The notes: generated by a model from the letters alone, not told the origin. Counted from the first letter of the stretch, positions 33,274 to 43,448 are shown. The stretch: 64,000 bases of DNA from G963665495 sp963665495 (GCA_963665495.1 OY762289.1:310001-374000); one strand, 5' to 3'. A program made the numbers and translations.

Positions 33274-33890
33274 GATATGGGTACCAGTGTTTTATTCCCA
33301 GAAGATGGGGTTAATGAAAAAAATGAGCATAAGAAAAAAAGCAAAAAACATGCCACATGTTCAATGTGGTTGGCATTGATATGCCAGATTCTGCTGACTT
33401 GATGAATATCCTGATGTTACGTCGTATTCAACCAGTTTAGTCATAAGACTAAACACCATCAAAAAGCAATGCTTTGACTGAAAACAAGCCAAAATTACTG
33501 TCCGAAAAATCAGAAATTCCTGCCCATCTGGAAAACAAGACCAGCGTTTTTCTGAAAAACAAGAAAACCCTGTTCGATTTAAATGGAGACACAGAGCGTA
33601 TCAAAGGCTGTTCGGATTAAAAACAGGCCGGGATACATCGTTATCTAAGTGTTCGAACATTGAACAGTTTTTGTAATAAAGGAAATTCCAGGACAGGCGC
33701 GGTGGGGTTAGGGCTTCTCCGCTCTGTATCTGTCGGGTAGTGTCATCGGTTTTTTTCAGGTGCAACAGGAAGCTACCTGGACCGAGACGCTCGGGGCGCC
33801 TGTGACTCTCCTTGAGAAAAGAGTGCAGACAGACAAATACGGGTGTTCTGAAATATAACAGGAACTGCCCTTATTTTGCAGTAAAAAGGA
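33274..33890. promoter_or_regulatory. 617-base AT-rich non-coding region upstream of pta with three palindromes
   Basis: No gene is supported here. Three symmetric sites stand out. CCACAT-GTTCA-ATGTGG lies at 33353-33369, flanked by TGCCA and TGGCA. GTTTAGTC-ATAA-GACTAAAC at 33435-33454 is a perfect 8-bp repeat. TGTTCGAACA at 33650-33659 is a perfect 10-base palindrome followed by TTGAACA. The first two lie 80 and 160 bases before pta and may be regulator sites for it. The right part holds the downstream end of the kinase gene transcript. Confidence 0.5.
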
Positions 33891-35555
33891 TCAAAACTCG
33901 AGAAAAAGCCTGCTTTGATGCTCCGGCAGGGCGATTTTAGGTAAAGTGACCGTGACGGTAACCCCTTGCTCAGGGGCTGTATCCAGTCTGATATCGCCAT
34001 TCATGGTACGGGTGATAAGCTTTGCGGAGTAGGTGCCCAGGCCGGTTCCGTATCGCTTACCAGCGGTTACGTATTTGTCGAAAAAGCGATCTTTGATGGA
34101 TTCCGGCACGGCGCCGTGATTGTTAATGATGATGGTGTTGGCTTCGTTGACAAGGAAACTAAAGGATATCTGGCTGTTTTTCGGGGCAGCCTCCACGGCG
34201 TTTTTTATCAGGTTGCTCAACATGGAGTGGAACAAAAGTTCCTCGCCCTGCATCAGAACTTTTTCCCCAAGGATGGCGTCCCGGCCATCGATGGAGAACT
34301 GGACCTGCAGGCTTTTGCCCTGAATGGTTCCTTCCAGGTCGGTGATTATGACCGCGATAATTTTCCCGACGTCGACGTTTTCAGGAAGATACTCGTAAGT
34401 TCCCACCTCCATTTTATACATGTCGAGGGACATGTTGATCATTTGGAGCATCTTGATTCCCGATTCCTTGACGCCGCGAAGAAGCGCCTGGTCTTCTGGT
34501 TTCATTTGCACAGTTTCAATGAGATAATCCGGAACGCCGATGATGCCGTTCAAGGGCGATTTGAGGTCATGGCGGGTGATACGGTCGATATCCTCCTTCA
34601 GTTGCATCAGTTTTTTCTGCTCAGAGATGTCCACAAAGGTTTCAATGAGGTGCGGGCGTCCGCCTATCAGCGACCAGGACACGGTCTTCAGAATGGGCAC
34701 CTCTTGCCCCGATTTTGTGATCAGTACGCGTTCCGCATTGTCGAATTTGTGGCCCAGGTCGGTTATGGGGCAGTTGCCTTCCTCCGACGGGCAGAGAAGC
34801 TGGAAGCATTTTTTGCCGATGATCTCCTCGCGCGAATAGCCGGTCATCTGCAAGCCAGCCGGGTTGATGTCCACGATGGCGTGGGTGGATGCATCCACCA
34901 GCAGAACTCCGGCAAAAATGTTGTTTAGAACCGTATTGAGATGCTCGTTGGTTTCCTGCAGCTGGGCCGTACGTTCGTTGACCCGGCGTTCCAGTTCCTG
35001 CCGGTGTGCTCTGAAGCGCGTGTTGAGTTCGAAGCTTTCCAGCGCATGTGCTCCGGCCTGCATGACGACTGAAAACAGGCTGAGCGTTGTATCCAGAATA
35101 GTATCCTTGGATTGATCCAGAATACCGCAAAACATGCCGCGTATCCGGCTGGAAGTGGCGATGGCATGCAGCAGAAGCTGTCGCTGTTTATCCTGGGTCA
35201 GAAAAAAACACGGTCGCAGGGTTTGCATGGCGTACGCAAAAGACTGGTCCATGATCAGGCCGTCCATCTCATCATTCATACGTGTGGACTGATCCGGTTT
35301 CTCATGATGCGAAAGCCCCAGATCCTGAGTTTCCGGATTGATCAGGTACACCGCGCTATTCTGAAAAGTGATCATCAGATTGGCGCGGCGGCAGATTTCC
35401 ACTAGAATGTTTTTGCAGTCCGCCTGCTGGCTGAATGAGCTTTCGAAATTTCCCAGGGAAGCCGCCAGGTCCAGCGCATCCAGAGCCGCAGCGCGTTCGC
35501 GCTCCAGGGCTTCTATCTGTTTTTGATAAAATTCGACGGTGCGTTCAGAATCCAT
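33891..35555 (-). CDS. Soluble sensor histidine kinase with GAF-like and PAS domains
   Basis: This 554-residue protein begins MDSERTVEFYQKQIEALERE, a coiled coil. A GAF-like region follows at about 40-190, a second coiled coil next (RRVNERTAQLQETNEHLN), then a PAS domain at about 210-325 (LNNIFAGVLLVDASTHAIVD). The kinase core has ITRHDLKSPLNGIIG and a C-terminal ATPase domain whose G-boxes are shortened (GKRYGTGLGTYSAKLI). ATG 35555 follows GGGGTAA; the stop of the HDOD gene is 2 bases upstream, so they form a bicistron. No membrane segment is seen. Confidence 0.88.
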   Translation of the reverse strand: MDSERTVEFYQKQIEALERERAAALDALDLAASLGNFESSFSQQADCKNILVEICRRANLMITFQNSAVYLINPETQDLGLSHHEKPDQSTRMNDEMDGLIMDQSFAYAMQTLRPCFFLTQDKQRQLLLHAIATSSRIRGMFCGILDQSKDTILDTTLSLFSVVMQAGAHALESFELNTRFRAHRQELERRVNERTAQLQETNEHLNTVLNNIFAGVLLVDASTHAIVDINPAGLQMTGYSREEIIGKKCFQLLCPSEEGNCPITDLGHKFDNAERVLITKSGQEVPILKTVSWSLIGGRPHLIETFVDISEQKKLMQLKEDIDRITRHDLKSPLNGIIGVPDYLIETVQMKPEDQALLRGVKESGIKMLQMINMSLDMYKMEVGTYEYLPENVDVGKIIAVIITDLEGTIQGKSLQVQFSIDGRDAILGEKVLMQGEELLFHSMLSNLIKNAVEAAPKNSQISFSFLVNEANTIIINNHGAVPESIKDRFFDKYVTAGKRYGTGLGTYSAKLITRTMNGDIRLDTAPEQGVTVTVTLPKIALPEHQSRLFLEF

Positions 35556-35557
35556 GG

Positions 35558-36778
35558 TTACCCCAGAAAAGCGGTGTAGATGTCTTCCAGCTGGCGTTGA
35601 GCCTGGCCGATGATCACGGCGAGCACGCTCGGACTGCACTGCAGGAGTTCCCAAGCTCCTTCGGCCATGCCAGTGAAATAATATTGCCCGTTGGTCCCGT
35701 ATTCAAGGGCGTTGGACATGGCGTCGGCAACTGTGAGGACGGCAGAGCCTTGCGGCTCCTGCGACTCTTTAGGGGCGTGATGCCCGGCGATGAGCTGCAC
35801 CAGAGAAGCCGGCAACCGCCAGCGCTCCATGAGTGTTTTCGCCACGTCGCTGTGGTTGTAGCCGAAAACAGCCTGCTCCGCGGCCCAGGAGGGAATCCGT
35901 TCCTCATGGGCTTTGCTCAAGGCCAGACCGGCCGCCTGGGGCGCCAGATGCAGCAGCAGCAAGCGTCCGACGTCATGCAGAAGCCCTGCGAGAAAAAAGA
36001 GTTCCGAATTCTTGTTCTCTAGCCTGATGGCCAGCAGCCGGGCAAATACGGCGCAGCTGAGGGAATGTTTCCAGAATTCAACCATGGGAAAGTGATGCAG
36101 AGCCTGGTTTTTGAACGAAGCAAGAACAGTTACGCCAAGAGCCAGCTGGCTGATTTCCTTCATACCCAGAATCACGACGCCCCGGGCCAGGGAATCCACA
36201 GTCCGCCCGGGATTCAAAGCAGGACTGTTCACCAGGCGCAGCAGTCTGGCGCTCAGACCGGAATCTTTGGAAATGATGTCGGCCAGGTGGCTGGCCGTGC
36301 AGCTCGGCGAATCAAGGGCATCATTGATGCGGTAAAAAATGTCCGGAAGTGAGACCAGGCCGCATTCAATGGACGTAAGCTCCGTAAGAGTGGGAATGTG
36401 GCATCCTTTGAGAGTATCCTGCGGCGGGTAGTTTAACCAGGAGGCTGGAGACCAGTTTTGGCTGAAGCGCTGGGCATAATTCGAAACACACTGCTTTCTC
36501 AGTTCAGGCAGAGGCTCCTGTTCCGGATTTTCAAGGACAAACCGTGAAGCCACGCGTTCTTCCGCGGCAAGCAGGTGCGCGGCATCAATCTGCGGTTCGC
36601 CGGGGTCTTCCGGTCCATTGTGGATGAAAATTTCGCTCACGCCCCACATGTTCATGATGCGCAAGTGTTTGTCTTCAATGGTGACGCCCTTGCCCAGCAG
36701 CATGCGGCCGTTAGATCCGCAGACCTCCTGGGCGAGAACCATCCCGGGTTTCACTTCTTTGATATTGACCTGTTGCAT
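35558..36778 (-). CDS. HDOD domain signalling protein
   Basis: This 406-residue protein has an N-terminal region of about 110 residues (VNIKEVKPGMVLAQEVCGSN), as found before many HD-GYP and HDOD domains. The HDOD domain is at about 125-330, with SKDSGLSARLLRLVNSPALN, ILGMKEISQLALGV and FFLAGLLHDVGRLLLLHLAP. Unlike typical HDOD proteins it keeps an H-D pair in LLHDVG, although other HD-GYP ligands are not evident. It is co-transcribed with the histidine kinase 2 bases downstream, so the two probably share a pathway; phosphorylation would need a receiver encoded elsewhere. Confidence 0.88.
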   Translation of the reverse strand: MQQVNIKEVKPGMVLAQEVCGSNGRMLLGKGVTIEDKHLRIMNMWGVSEIFIHNGPEDPGEPQIDAAHLLAAEERVASRFVLENPEQEPLPELRKQCVSNYAQRFSQNWSPASWLNYPPQDTLKGCHIPTLTELTSIECGLVSLPDIFYRINDALDSPSCTASHLADIISKDSGLSARLLRLVNSPALNPGRTVDSLARGVVILGMKEISQLALGVTVLASFKNQALHHFPMVEFWKHSLSCAVFARLLAIRLENKNSELFFLAGLLHDVGRLLLLHLAPQAAGLALSKAHEERIPSWAAEQAVFGYNHSDVAKTLMERWRLPASLVQLIAGHHAPKESQEPQGSAVLTVADAMSNALEYGTNGQYYFTGMAEGAWELLQCSPSVLAVIIGQAQRQLEDIYTAFLG

Positions 36779-37073
36779 TGTCCGTAAACGTGCTTTTGCT
36801 GTCCGGCCGGCGCAGACTTTGCTGAAAGCAGGCCAGACAAGCGTTTGAAAAACTGATTCTGGAGTATAGCACGCAATAGCGAGAGTGCGTCAAGTTGTCT
36901 TTTTTAACGGCGGGAAAAAATTTTTGTTTCTTATCAGCAGCAGAAAATTAGTTGCCTATGGTTAGGGTGAGGCAGGGGAAATCGAGAAAGCGTATTTTTC
37001 TACGGAAGGGGCCACAAGGGATGATGGGATAGTTGATTTTCACCCGCAGGAATTGGAAAATAGGTACTGCAGC

Positions 37074-39755
37074 CTAATGTGATTGCCCTGATTGGTCCAT
37101 GCCATCAGGGTAGAGCACTTTGTGAATGACTTCGGAAATTTGTAATTTGTTGTAAGGTTTGATCACCACGCTGCGTATGTTTTTTTGGTTTTGGGCCGCC
37201 TCCACGGCGTTTTTACGGCCGGAAATCAGAATGACCGGCATCAACGGCGCGATTTTCGCGGCTTTTTTGGCCAGGTCCAGGCCGTTGGTGTGGGGCATGT
37301 CATAGTCCGTGAGCAGCATGTCGAAGCCGATCTTGTCGCGGGCCAGCAGTTTCAGGGCCTGCTTCGGGTCCTGGCAGGCCACGACCTGGTAGCCGAGACT
37401 TTCCAAAATGCGGGGCGTGGTGGCCAGCTGGTCTTCGTCGTCTTCCACGAACAGCAGCCGTTCCTGACCGGTATAGGCCTGAATCTGGCGTTCAGTGGGA
37501 CTGGCCAGCCCGTCCGTGCGCAGCGGCAGGTAGATGTCGATCCGGGATTCAACCCAGGGCGTGCTGCTGAGGTGAATGGCGCCTTTGTGCCCTTTGACGA
37601 TGCCGTGCACCACGGCAAGCCCCAGCCCGGTGCCTTCGCCCTTGTCTTTGGTGGTGAAGAAAGGATCGAAAACCTTGTCGAGATGTTCGGGCGGAATGCC
37701 CGGGCCATTGTCCGAAATACTCAGCTTCAGATACCTGTCCAGGGGAATGTTCAGCATCTGGGACAGATCCTCGGTAATGGTCTCTTCGCAGAGGGAGGCT
37801 TTGATGACGCCGCCGTTGTCGCGCAATGCCTGGTAGGAATTGGTGCTCAGGTTCATGATCACCTGGTGGATCTGGCTGGGGTCGGCGTAAATCACCGTGT
37901 CCAGCGCTTCGATGGAACGCTGGATCACGATGTTGCGGGGCAGGGAGCCCTCCACCAGATTCAGCGCCTCGATGACCGTATCCGCGATTTTGGCGTTGAC
38001 GAAGCCCTCGGTGCTCGGCCGGCTGAAGGTCAGAATGCGTTTGACAACGCTGCTGCCCCGGTCCGCCGCGCGTAGGACACGTTCCAGATCGCGATAATCC
38101 GCGGTTCCCGGCTGCAGCCCGGTGAGGACGAGTTCGGTGGAATTGATGATGGAGGTCAGAATATTGTTGAAGTCGTGCGCCATACCGCCGGCCAGGGTGC
38201 CGATGGCTTCCATTTTCTGAGACTGGAACAGCTGGCGTTCGAGGCTGACCTCTCTGGTGATGTTTTCCGAAATGGAGAGCGTGCCTACTACATTGCCTTT
38301 ACTGTCGCGCAGGGGGACTTTGGTGATGTTCAGCCAGAGCGATTCCCCGGAGGGAGACTGCACGGTGATTTTGTGTTTCAGCAGGCGCTGACGCGTACGG
38401 ATGACCTCCTGGTCCAGCAGGGCCACCTCATCCACGAAGTTGCCGTCCAGGTTGAGTTCGTTGTCCCGGCAGTTGAGGATGTCCATGGTGGAATTGAGTT
38501 GGAAAAAGTCGAGAAACGAACGGTTTACGCCCAGGTAGCGCTGGGAAATGTCCTTCCAGCAGATCAGCATCGGGATAGTGTCCAGAAGCAGTTCCATGAA
38601 AGACAGCTGGCGCTTGATCTGTTCCTCCACGGCTCTCCTGCGGGCAATGTTGCGCAGCAGAAAAGCCAGGGTGATCAACAGCGCGATCAACGAAGAAATA
38701 ATCGTCCAGAACAGTTCTTTGTCCAGTTCGTAAAACGAGCTGGGTGCGTTGATCAGCTTGCTGTCCGGAGGCAGAAGGCTCTGACTGATATTGAGTTTTT
38801 TGAGGACGTTATAATCAAAAAAATAGTGGCTCGGCATTTTTGTCTGAATAGGGATGGAACGCGCACTTTCCCCCCTGAGCACGCGCAGGGCCAGTTTCGC
38901 GGTTTCCTGGCCGTGTTCGAAACCGCTGATCAGCGGCCCGCCCACAATGCCGTAGCCGAGCAGAAATTCCCAGTTGCTGTAGCAGGCGATTTTTTTGGAA
39001 CCTTTGGAGATGATTTCCACGAGTTCGCCGGCCGTGTAGTTGCTGCCGCTCACATTCTGGAACATGGGAATGAAATAGATGATCGTATCGCTGGAGAGCT
39101 GTGAGCTTTTATTGAGAATCTGTTCGATATCAAGGGCCGTGGCGTAGTCGAAATGCAGCCGTCCCTCAAAGCGGGGCATGGCCCGTTTGATCTGTGCGCG
39201 AATGGCAACGCCGGTGGCGCTGTTGTCGCCGACCACCATGACGTTTTTGATACCGGGGTTGAATTTGAGGGCAAGATCGAAAAGCTCAATCGCGTTGATG
39301 TCTTCAACGATGCCCGTGAAGCCGCGATGTTTCAGCAGGTCGAAATCCGAATCGTTGATGCCGCAAAAAACTACGGGAACCCCGGGAAACAAAGCTTCAC
39401 CGTATTCCAGAATAAAATTGAGGGCATTGTTGTCGGAAATGATGATGACGTCGAAATTTTCGTTGGCGTACTTGTGCTTGTAGAGTTCGAACAAGCGCTT
39501 TGTAATATAGCGATAGGGATATTTTTTGGTGTCCAGGTATTCTATCTGCAGTTCGATGTTCAGCCCGCTCTGGCCGAGAATATCGCGGATGCCCTCGAGT
39601 ATTCTGTCGGACCAGGTGTAGCCGTGGTGGTAGGAATTCAGGTAAAAAACCGTTTTCTTGGGCTTTGCCAGCGCATTGCCCGGCAGAAGCACAATCGTGG
39701 CAGCGAGGAGCGCAAAGAGGAATAAGGAACAAACCTTATGGGGAATGTTCTGCAT
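37074..39755 (-). CDS. Hybrid histidine kinase with periplasmic ABC-type ligand-binding sensor
   Basis: This protein of about 893 residues has a signal peptide ending in GNALA. A periplasmic ABC_sub_bind-like domain follows at about 35-345 (VFYLNSYHHGYTWSDRILEG, VVGDNSATGVAIRAQIKRAM), then a membrane segment near 350-372, a PAS domain, the kinase box GGMAHDFNNILTS, an ATPase domain (DNGPGIPPEHLDKVFDPFFT) and a C-terminal receiver (FVEDDEDQLATTPRILESLG, LLTDYDMPH, IKPYNKLQ). It senses an unknown small molecule outside the inner membrane. The start at 39755 is chosen from the signal peptide; no good ribosome site is seen, and TTG 39857 is possible. Confidence 0.9.
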   Translation of the reverse strand: MQNIPHKVCSLFLFALLAATIVLLPGNALAKPKKTVFYLNSYHHGYTWSDRILEGIRDILGQSGLNIELQIEYLDTKKYPYRYITKRLFELYKHKYANENFDVIIISDNNALNFILEYGEALFPGVPVVFCGINDSDFDLLKHRGFTGIVEDINAIELFDLALKFNPGIKNVMVVGDNSATGVAIRAQIKRAMPRFEGRLHFDYATALDIEQILNKSSQLSSDTIIYFIPMFQNVSGSNYTAGELVEIISKGSKKIACYSNWEFLLGYGIVGGPLISGFEHGQETAKLALRVLRGESARSIPIQTKMPSHYFFDYNVLKKLNISQSLLPPDSKLINAPSSFYELDKELFWTIISSLIALLITLAFLLRNIARRRAVEEQIKRQLSFMELLLDTIPMLICWKDISQRYLGVNRSFLDFFQLNSTMDILNCRDNELNLDGNFVDEVALLDQEVIRTRQRLLKHKITVQSPSGESLWLNITKVPLRDSKGNVVGTLSISENITREVSLERQLFQSQKMEAIGTLAGGMAHDFNNILTSIINSTELVLTGLQPGTADYRDLERVLRAADRGSSVVKRILTFSRPSTEGFVNAKIADTVIEALNLVEGSLPRNIVIQRSIEALDTVIYADPSQIHQVIMNLSTNSYQALRDNGGVIKASLCEETITEDLSQMLNIPLDRYLKLSISDNGPGIPPEHLDKVFDPFFTTKDKGEGTGLGLAVVHGIVKGHKGAIHLSSTPWVESRIDIYLPLRTDGLASPTERQIQAYTGQERLLFVEDDEDQLATTPRILESLGYQVVACQDPKQALKLLARDKIGFDMLLTDYDMPHTNGLDLAKKAAKIAPLMPVILISGRKNAVEAAQNQKNIRSVVIKPYNKLQISEVIHKVLYPDGMDQSGQSH

Positions 39756-39972
39756 GTGCTGGGGCGTATTCCCTGTGTTAAGAGTGCCGGACCTTGCTGC
39801 GACCGCGCGTATGAAACGGAATGAATCTGTCCCGCAAAGGACAAAAAAGACATGCAAGGCCTTGTAATTGTATTTGAAACAATAACAGAGCCGCGGGCTT
39901 GTGCGATCTCGTGCGGATCATAATACAAGGTAATCCCCTGATACTGCAAGGGTGGGTTCTCAGGTATTTTGC

Positions 39973-40014
39973 CTTTTGTTCCTCTTGTTTTATAAAAAAC
40001 AAGAGGAACAAAAG
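39973..40014. terminator. Intrinsic terminator after the DUF169 gene
   Basis: An 18-19-bp near-perfect inverted repeat (CTTTTGTTCCTCTTGTTTT with its complement) has a short A/T loop and A/T-rich flanks. It lies just past the end of the minus-strand DUF169 gene and upstream of the hybrid kinase. Confidence 0.75.
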
Positions 40015-40038
40015 CGGCTTGAGCGTGGAAAGACCCGA

Positions 40039-40866
40039 TTATTCCTTCCAGGCCGTCTTGCTGCGCACGGCTTTTTGGCGAACCGTGCCCCAGGTTTTTT
40101 GGCACAGAAAGGACTCTTCATAGCGTTGGAGCATGTCCTGGAACAGGGACCAGGGGACGGTGAAGCTGAGTTCATCGGTTTTGAGAAATTTGCGGGCCGA
40201 GGGATCCCAGCCGCCCACCACGGCCTTTTTCTCTCCCTGGGTGAGATAGCGCATGGGCCAGGTGATGCAGCCGGTGCAGGCCGCTCCCCATGGCGAAGCG
40301 ACGATTTGCGGATCATCGGTGACGTAAAAGGCCAGCTGGTGCAGCCCGCACAAGGATTCCGGCCGGGCGTAGAACTGGACCAGCTGCGGTGTCTGGTCGG
40401 CTTCGAACAGGCTCAGGGGTTGCACCACGCAGTAGGGGGCGGGTGCGGGGACCGGGTCTATGGCGTCGAATACGTCGCTCAACGTTGCGGCGGAAGAGCA
40501 GTATTGTTCGCCTTCCAGTACATTGGGGATGCCGGTGGACACATAGTGAATGATGGCCTGGGTCTGGGGTTTCATGAATCCCAGCCAGAAGGCCCCGCCC
40601 GGACAGCCGAAGCGTTCGGCGGAAAACCAGGCCCGTGTGTGCTTTTTGCGGGCGCGCCAGATATTGCCCATGACGCAGGAAAAATTTTCGAAGAGTTCGT
40701 GCCAGTCGATGGCGTTTTCAGCTTCACGCTCGCGGGTCGGCAGGGGCAGCGGTTTCGGACTGAATCCTTCCTGCGGCTCTTTGTCCGTGAAAAAAACGCC
40801 CATGGGCTCCTCGTTCAACTCCAGCACTTCGAGAAAGCCGGTCAATCGCTTCTGGTCATAGGTCAT
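40039..40866 (-). CDS. DUF169 family protein
   Basis: This soluble protein of about 275 residues matches my recollection of DUF169: an N-terminal KRLTGFLEVLELNEEPMGVF followed by several Cys-containing motifs (CVMGNIWRARKKHTRAWF, FGCPGGAFWLGF, CGLHQLAFY, AACTGCITWPMRYL). The cysteines may bind a metal cluster or cofactor; no reaction is established for the family. ATG 40866 has GAGG 9 bases upstream. It ends before a strong terminator and is divergent from the D-lyxose isomerase-like gene. Confidence 0.8.
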   Translation of the reverse strand: MTYDQKRLTGFLEVLELNEEPMGVFFTDKEPQEGFSPKPLPLPTREREAENAIDWHELFENFSCVMGNIWRARKKHTRAWFSAERFGCPGGAFWLGFMKPQTQAIIHYVSTGIPNVLEGEQYCSSAATLSDVFDAIDPVPAPAPYCVVQPLSLFEADQTPQLVQFYARPESLCGLHQLAFYVTDDPQIVASPWGAACTGCITWPMRYLTQGEKKAVVGGWDPSARKFLKTDELSFTVPWSLFQDMLQRYEESFLCQKTWGTVRQKAVRSKTAWKE

Positions 40867-41230
40867 GATCTTGCCTCGCAAATGTCTGAGGTTCGGGCTG
40901 CCCGGACAACTGCAGCAACAAGGCAGCCGCCGCCAGCAGCGTGTCGGGGGATGTTTCAGGGAATGTTTTTTCTATGATTTCGGCTGTCGCCCCAGAAGCG
41001 CAGCACGCCGTTGCAGTGAAAAGACTCCGGAAACAGCCTGGCCAGAGGCTCGGAAAAAAGAGCTTCCCGCTCGGAATGTTGCGGAGACATGACAATTTTC
41101 TGTCCAATTGTGAGAGTGCTGTCAATAAGAAGCTATACTCCCTCGATCTTGCAGAGCAGGGTGACAACCCCGTATGGAATGCATACAATCAGAGAAAATA
41201 CGGGCAATGCGCCGTTAGCGGGAGAATGCC

Positions 41231-41902
41231 ATGAAACGAAGTGAGATCAACGCACTGGTCCGTCAGGCGGAACATTTTTTTGCGAGCATGGGCTTTCGTC
41301 TGCCCAAATGGGCGGGATGGTCGCCGGAGCAATGGAAAGGCTTGGGCGCGAGCGAGGTGGTGCGCAACCAGCTGGGCTGGGACGTGACCGACTACGGTGA
41401 AGGGGCTTTCGACCGCAAGGGGCTGCTGCTTTTCACCATCCGCAACGGCAACCTGCGGGCCGGGGATCCCAAGCAATACGCGGAAAAGATCATGATCACC
41501 AAGGAGAGCCAGGTCTGCCCGATGCATTTCCACTGGACCAAGCGGGAAGACATCATCAACCGGGGCGGCGGCGATCTGGTCATCGACCTTTACGGCTCCA
41601 ACGCGGAAGAGGGCTTTTCGGACGCACCCCTGGACGTCAGCGTTGACGGCATTGTCCGGACCGTCGCCCCAGGCGGGCAGGTGGTGTTGTCCCCGGGTGA
41701 AAGCATCACGCTCGAACCCGGCATGTACCATCGTTTTTACGGCGCTCCCGGCAAGGGCGACGTGCTGGTGGGAGAGGTCAGCTCGGTCAATGACGACAAC
41801 ACGGACAATCGTTTTTATGAAAGCATGCCGCGTTTCCCCGCCATCGAAGAAGATGAAGCTCCGTATCGCCTGCTGGTGACGGATTATCCGCAGTATGTCT
41901 GA
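41231..41902 (+). CDS. D-lyxose/D-mannose isomerase-like cupin (DUF1498)
   Basis: This 223-residue cupin has the metal motif CPMHFHWTKREDIINRGGG and a later metal His in ITLEPGMYHRFYGAPG. This arrangement matches D-lyxose ketol-isomerases of the DUF1498 family (Mn-dependent). It starts MKRSEINALVRQAEHFFASM behind GGGAGA. The sugar actually used here is unknown, and no sugar kinase or transporter is adjacent. It is monocistronic, with a terminator after it. Confidence 0.85.
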   Translation: MKRSEINALVRQAEHFFASMGFRLPKWAGWSPEQWKGLGASEVVRNQLGWDVTDYGEGAFDRKGLLLFTIRNGNLRAGDPKQYAEKIMITKESQVCPMHFHWTKREDIINRGGGDLVIDLYGSNAEEGFSDAPLDVSVDGIVRTVAPGGQVVLSPGESITLEPGMYHRFYGAPGKGDVLVGEVSSVNDDNTDNRFYESMPRFPAIEEDEAPYRLLVTDYPQYV

Positions 41903-41944
41903 TTCTCCCTGCGGCGCCGGTCAACTGCATTTCGCAACAAGAAT

Positions 41945-41969
41945 GCCTCGCTGTTTGGCGAGGCTTTTT
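41945..41969 (+). terminator. Intrinsic terminator after the isomerase gene
   Basis: GCCTCGC and GCGAGGC form a 7-bp perfect stem around TGTTTG, followed by TTTTT. The remaining gap to mlaE (41970-42284) is AT-rich and presumably carries the Mla promoter, but I see no convincing -35/-10 pair and no gene. Confidence 0.85.
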
Positions 41970-42284
41970 GCTTTGTTCAAGCCGCTGGTCAGCTAAACGA
42001 GAATCAAGGACTTTACAGGCGGCGCTGGTATTGTTGCGGGCATCATGTCCGCTGTGCCCTTGAACTGTAAAGATATATATTAAGATATGTTAGGAATAAT
42101 TGGAGGCAATTATTCAAAAAAGATACTCTTGATTTGCGCTGCTCTCCATGACAAAGTACAAGAATATACGTATGCAATAGTGGCAATCAGGATGGTCAGG
42201 GACACAAAAAAATATGGCACTGCACAGTTGTTTGCATGAAAAAACGCAACAGGGCGCTGTCCGGAACAAGGGACGCCGCTTTCA

Positions 42285-43439
42285 ATGATTCAGCGCACTA
42301 AATCCAAAGCAGCCGGGGGGCCGGGCTTTTCCGCGTCGCAGGACGGTGGAAAGCTGATCATGCATTTTGACGGAGCCTGGACCATCGGACAGGAATTTCC
42401 CCGTATTCCGCAGCTGGAGCAAGGCTTCAAGACCGGTTCGCGTCCTGACGGGCTGGAGTTCGACACCGCCGGACTGACCGCCTGGGACAGCCGTTTTCTG
42501 ATTCTTTGCAAAAAACTGCTCGAACTTGCCGCCGACGCTGATCTGGCCGTGGATAGCGGCGGACTGCCCCAGGGAGTGGTGCGGCTGCTGGACCTGGCAG
42601 CCAAGGTGCCCGAGCGGAAGGGAGCGGCGCGGACAGCCAAGCACGAGCCCTTGCTGGCCCGTGTCGGAGAAAAAACGCTGGATGTCTGGCGCGGCGCAGA
42701 CAGCCTGCTGGATTTCATCGGCGTCACTTCTCAGGCCTTATTCCGGCTGTTCACCGGGCGCGCCGTGTTTCGCCGGGCGGATGTGCTGGATCAGATGCGT
42801 CTCTGCGGCGTCGAGGCTCTGCCCATTGTTTCCCTCATCAGTATCCTTGTGGGTGTCATTCTGGCCTATGTCGGAGCCATTCAGCTCAAGGCCTTTGGCG
42901 CCGTCATCTATATTTCCAGCCTGGTGGGCATCGCCATGGTCCGGGTACTGGCCGCCGTTATGACCGGCGTGATCATGGCCGGCCGGACCGGCGCTTCCTT
43001 TGCGGCCGAACTGGGCACCATGCAGGTCAACGAGGAGATCGACGCCTTGAATACCCTGGGCATCTCGCCCATGGAATTTCTGGTCCTGCCGCGAATGATC
43101 GCTTTGTTGCTGATGATGCCCCTGCTTTGTCTGTACGCCGATTTCATGGGGATGCTCGGGGGCCTGATGGTGGGCGTGCTGATGATGGACATCAACCCCA
43201 TGCAGTACGCCTTTTTCACCATAAAAACCGTGGCGTTGAGTAATTTTTGGATCGGCATTTTTCAGGGCTTCGTGTTCGGCGTACTGGTCGCCATGGCGGG
43301 CTGCTACCACGGCATGCGTTGCGGCAGAAGCGCTTCGGCCGTGGGCAAGGCGACCACCACCGCGGTGGTGAGCTGTATTGTGAGCATTGTCGTGGCCACG
43401 TCGGTCATCACGGTTTTGTGCGATATTCTCGGAGTGTGA
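42285..43439 (+). CDS. mlaE: MlaE-type ABC transporter permease with N-terminal STAS-like domain
   Basis: This 384-residue inner-membrane protein has about 125 residues resembling a STAS domain (DGGKLIMHFDGAWTIGQEFP), the position held by separate MlaB in E. coli. The MlaE permease follows, with VEALPIVSLISILVGVILAY, AVMTGVIMAGRTGASFAAEL and EIDALNTLGISPMEFLVLPR, the hallmark of the family, and five to six membrane segments. It moves phospholipids between membranes with MlaF and MlaD. ATG 42285 has only a weak ribosome site. It is the first gene of a four-gene operon. Confidence 0.93.
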   Translation: MIQRTKSKAAGGPGFSASQDGGKLIMHFDGAWTIGQEFPRIPQLEQGFKTGSRPDGLEFDTAGLTAWDSRFLILCKKLLELAADADLAVDSGGLPQGVVRLLDLAAKVPERKGAARTAKHEPLLARVGEKTLDVWRGADSLLDFIGVTSQALFRLFTGRAVFRRADVLDQMRLCGVEALPIVSLISILVGVILAYVGAIQLKAFGAVIYISSLVGIAMVRVLAAVMTGVIMAGRTGASFAAELGTMQVNEEIDALNTLGISPMEFLVLPRMIALLLMMPLLCLYADFMGMLGGLMVGVLMMDINPMQYAFFTIKTVALSNFWIGIFQGFVFGVLVAMAGCYHGMRCGRSASAVGKATTTAVVSCIVSIVVATSVITVLCDILGV

Positions 43440-43448
43440 GCAGCTGGC

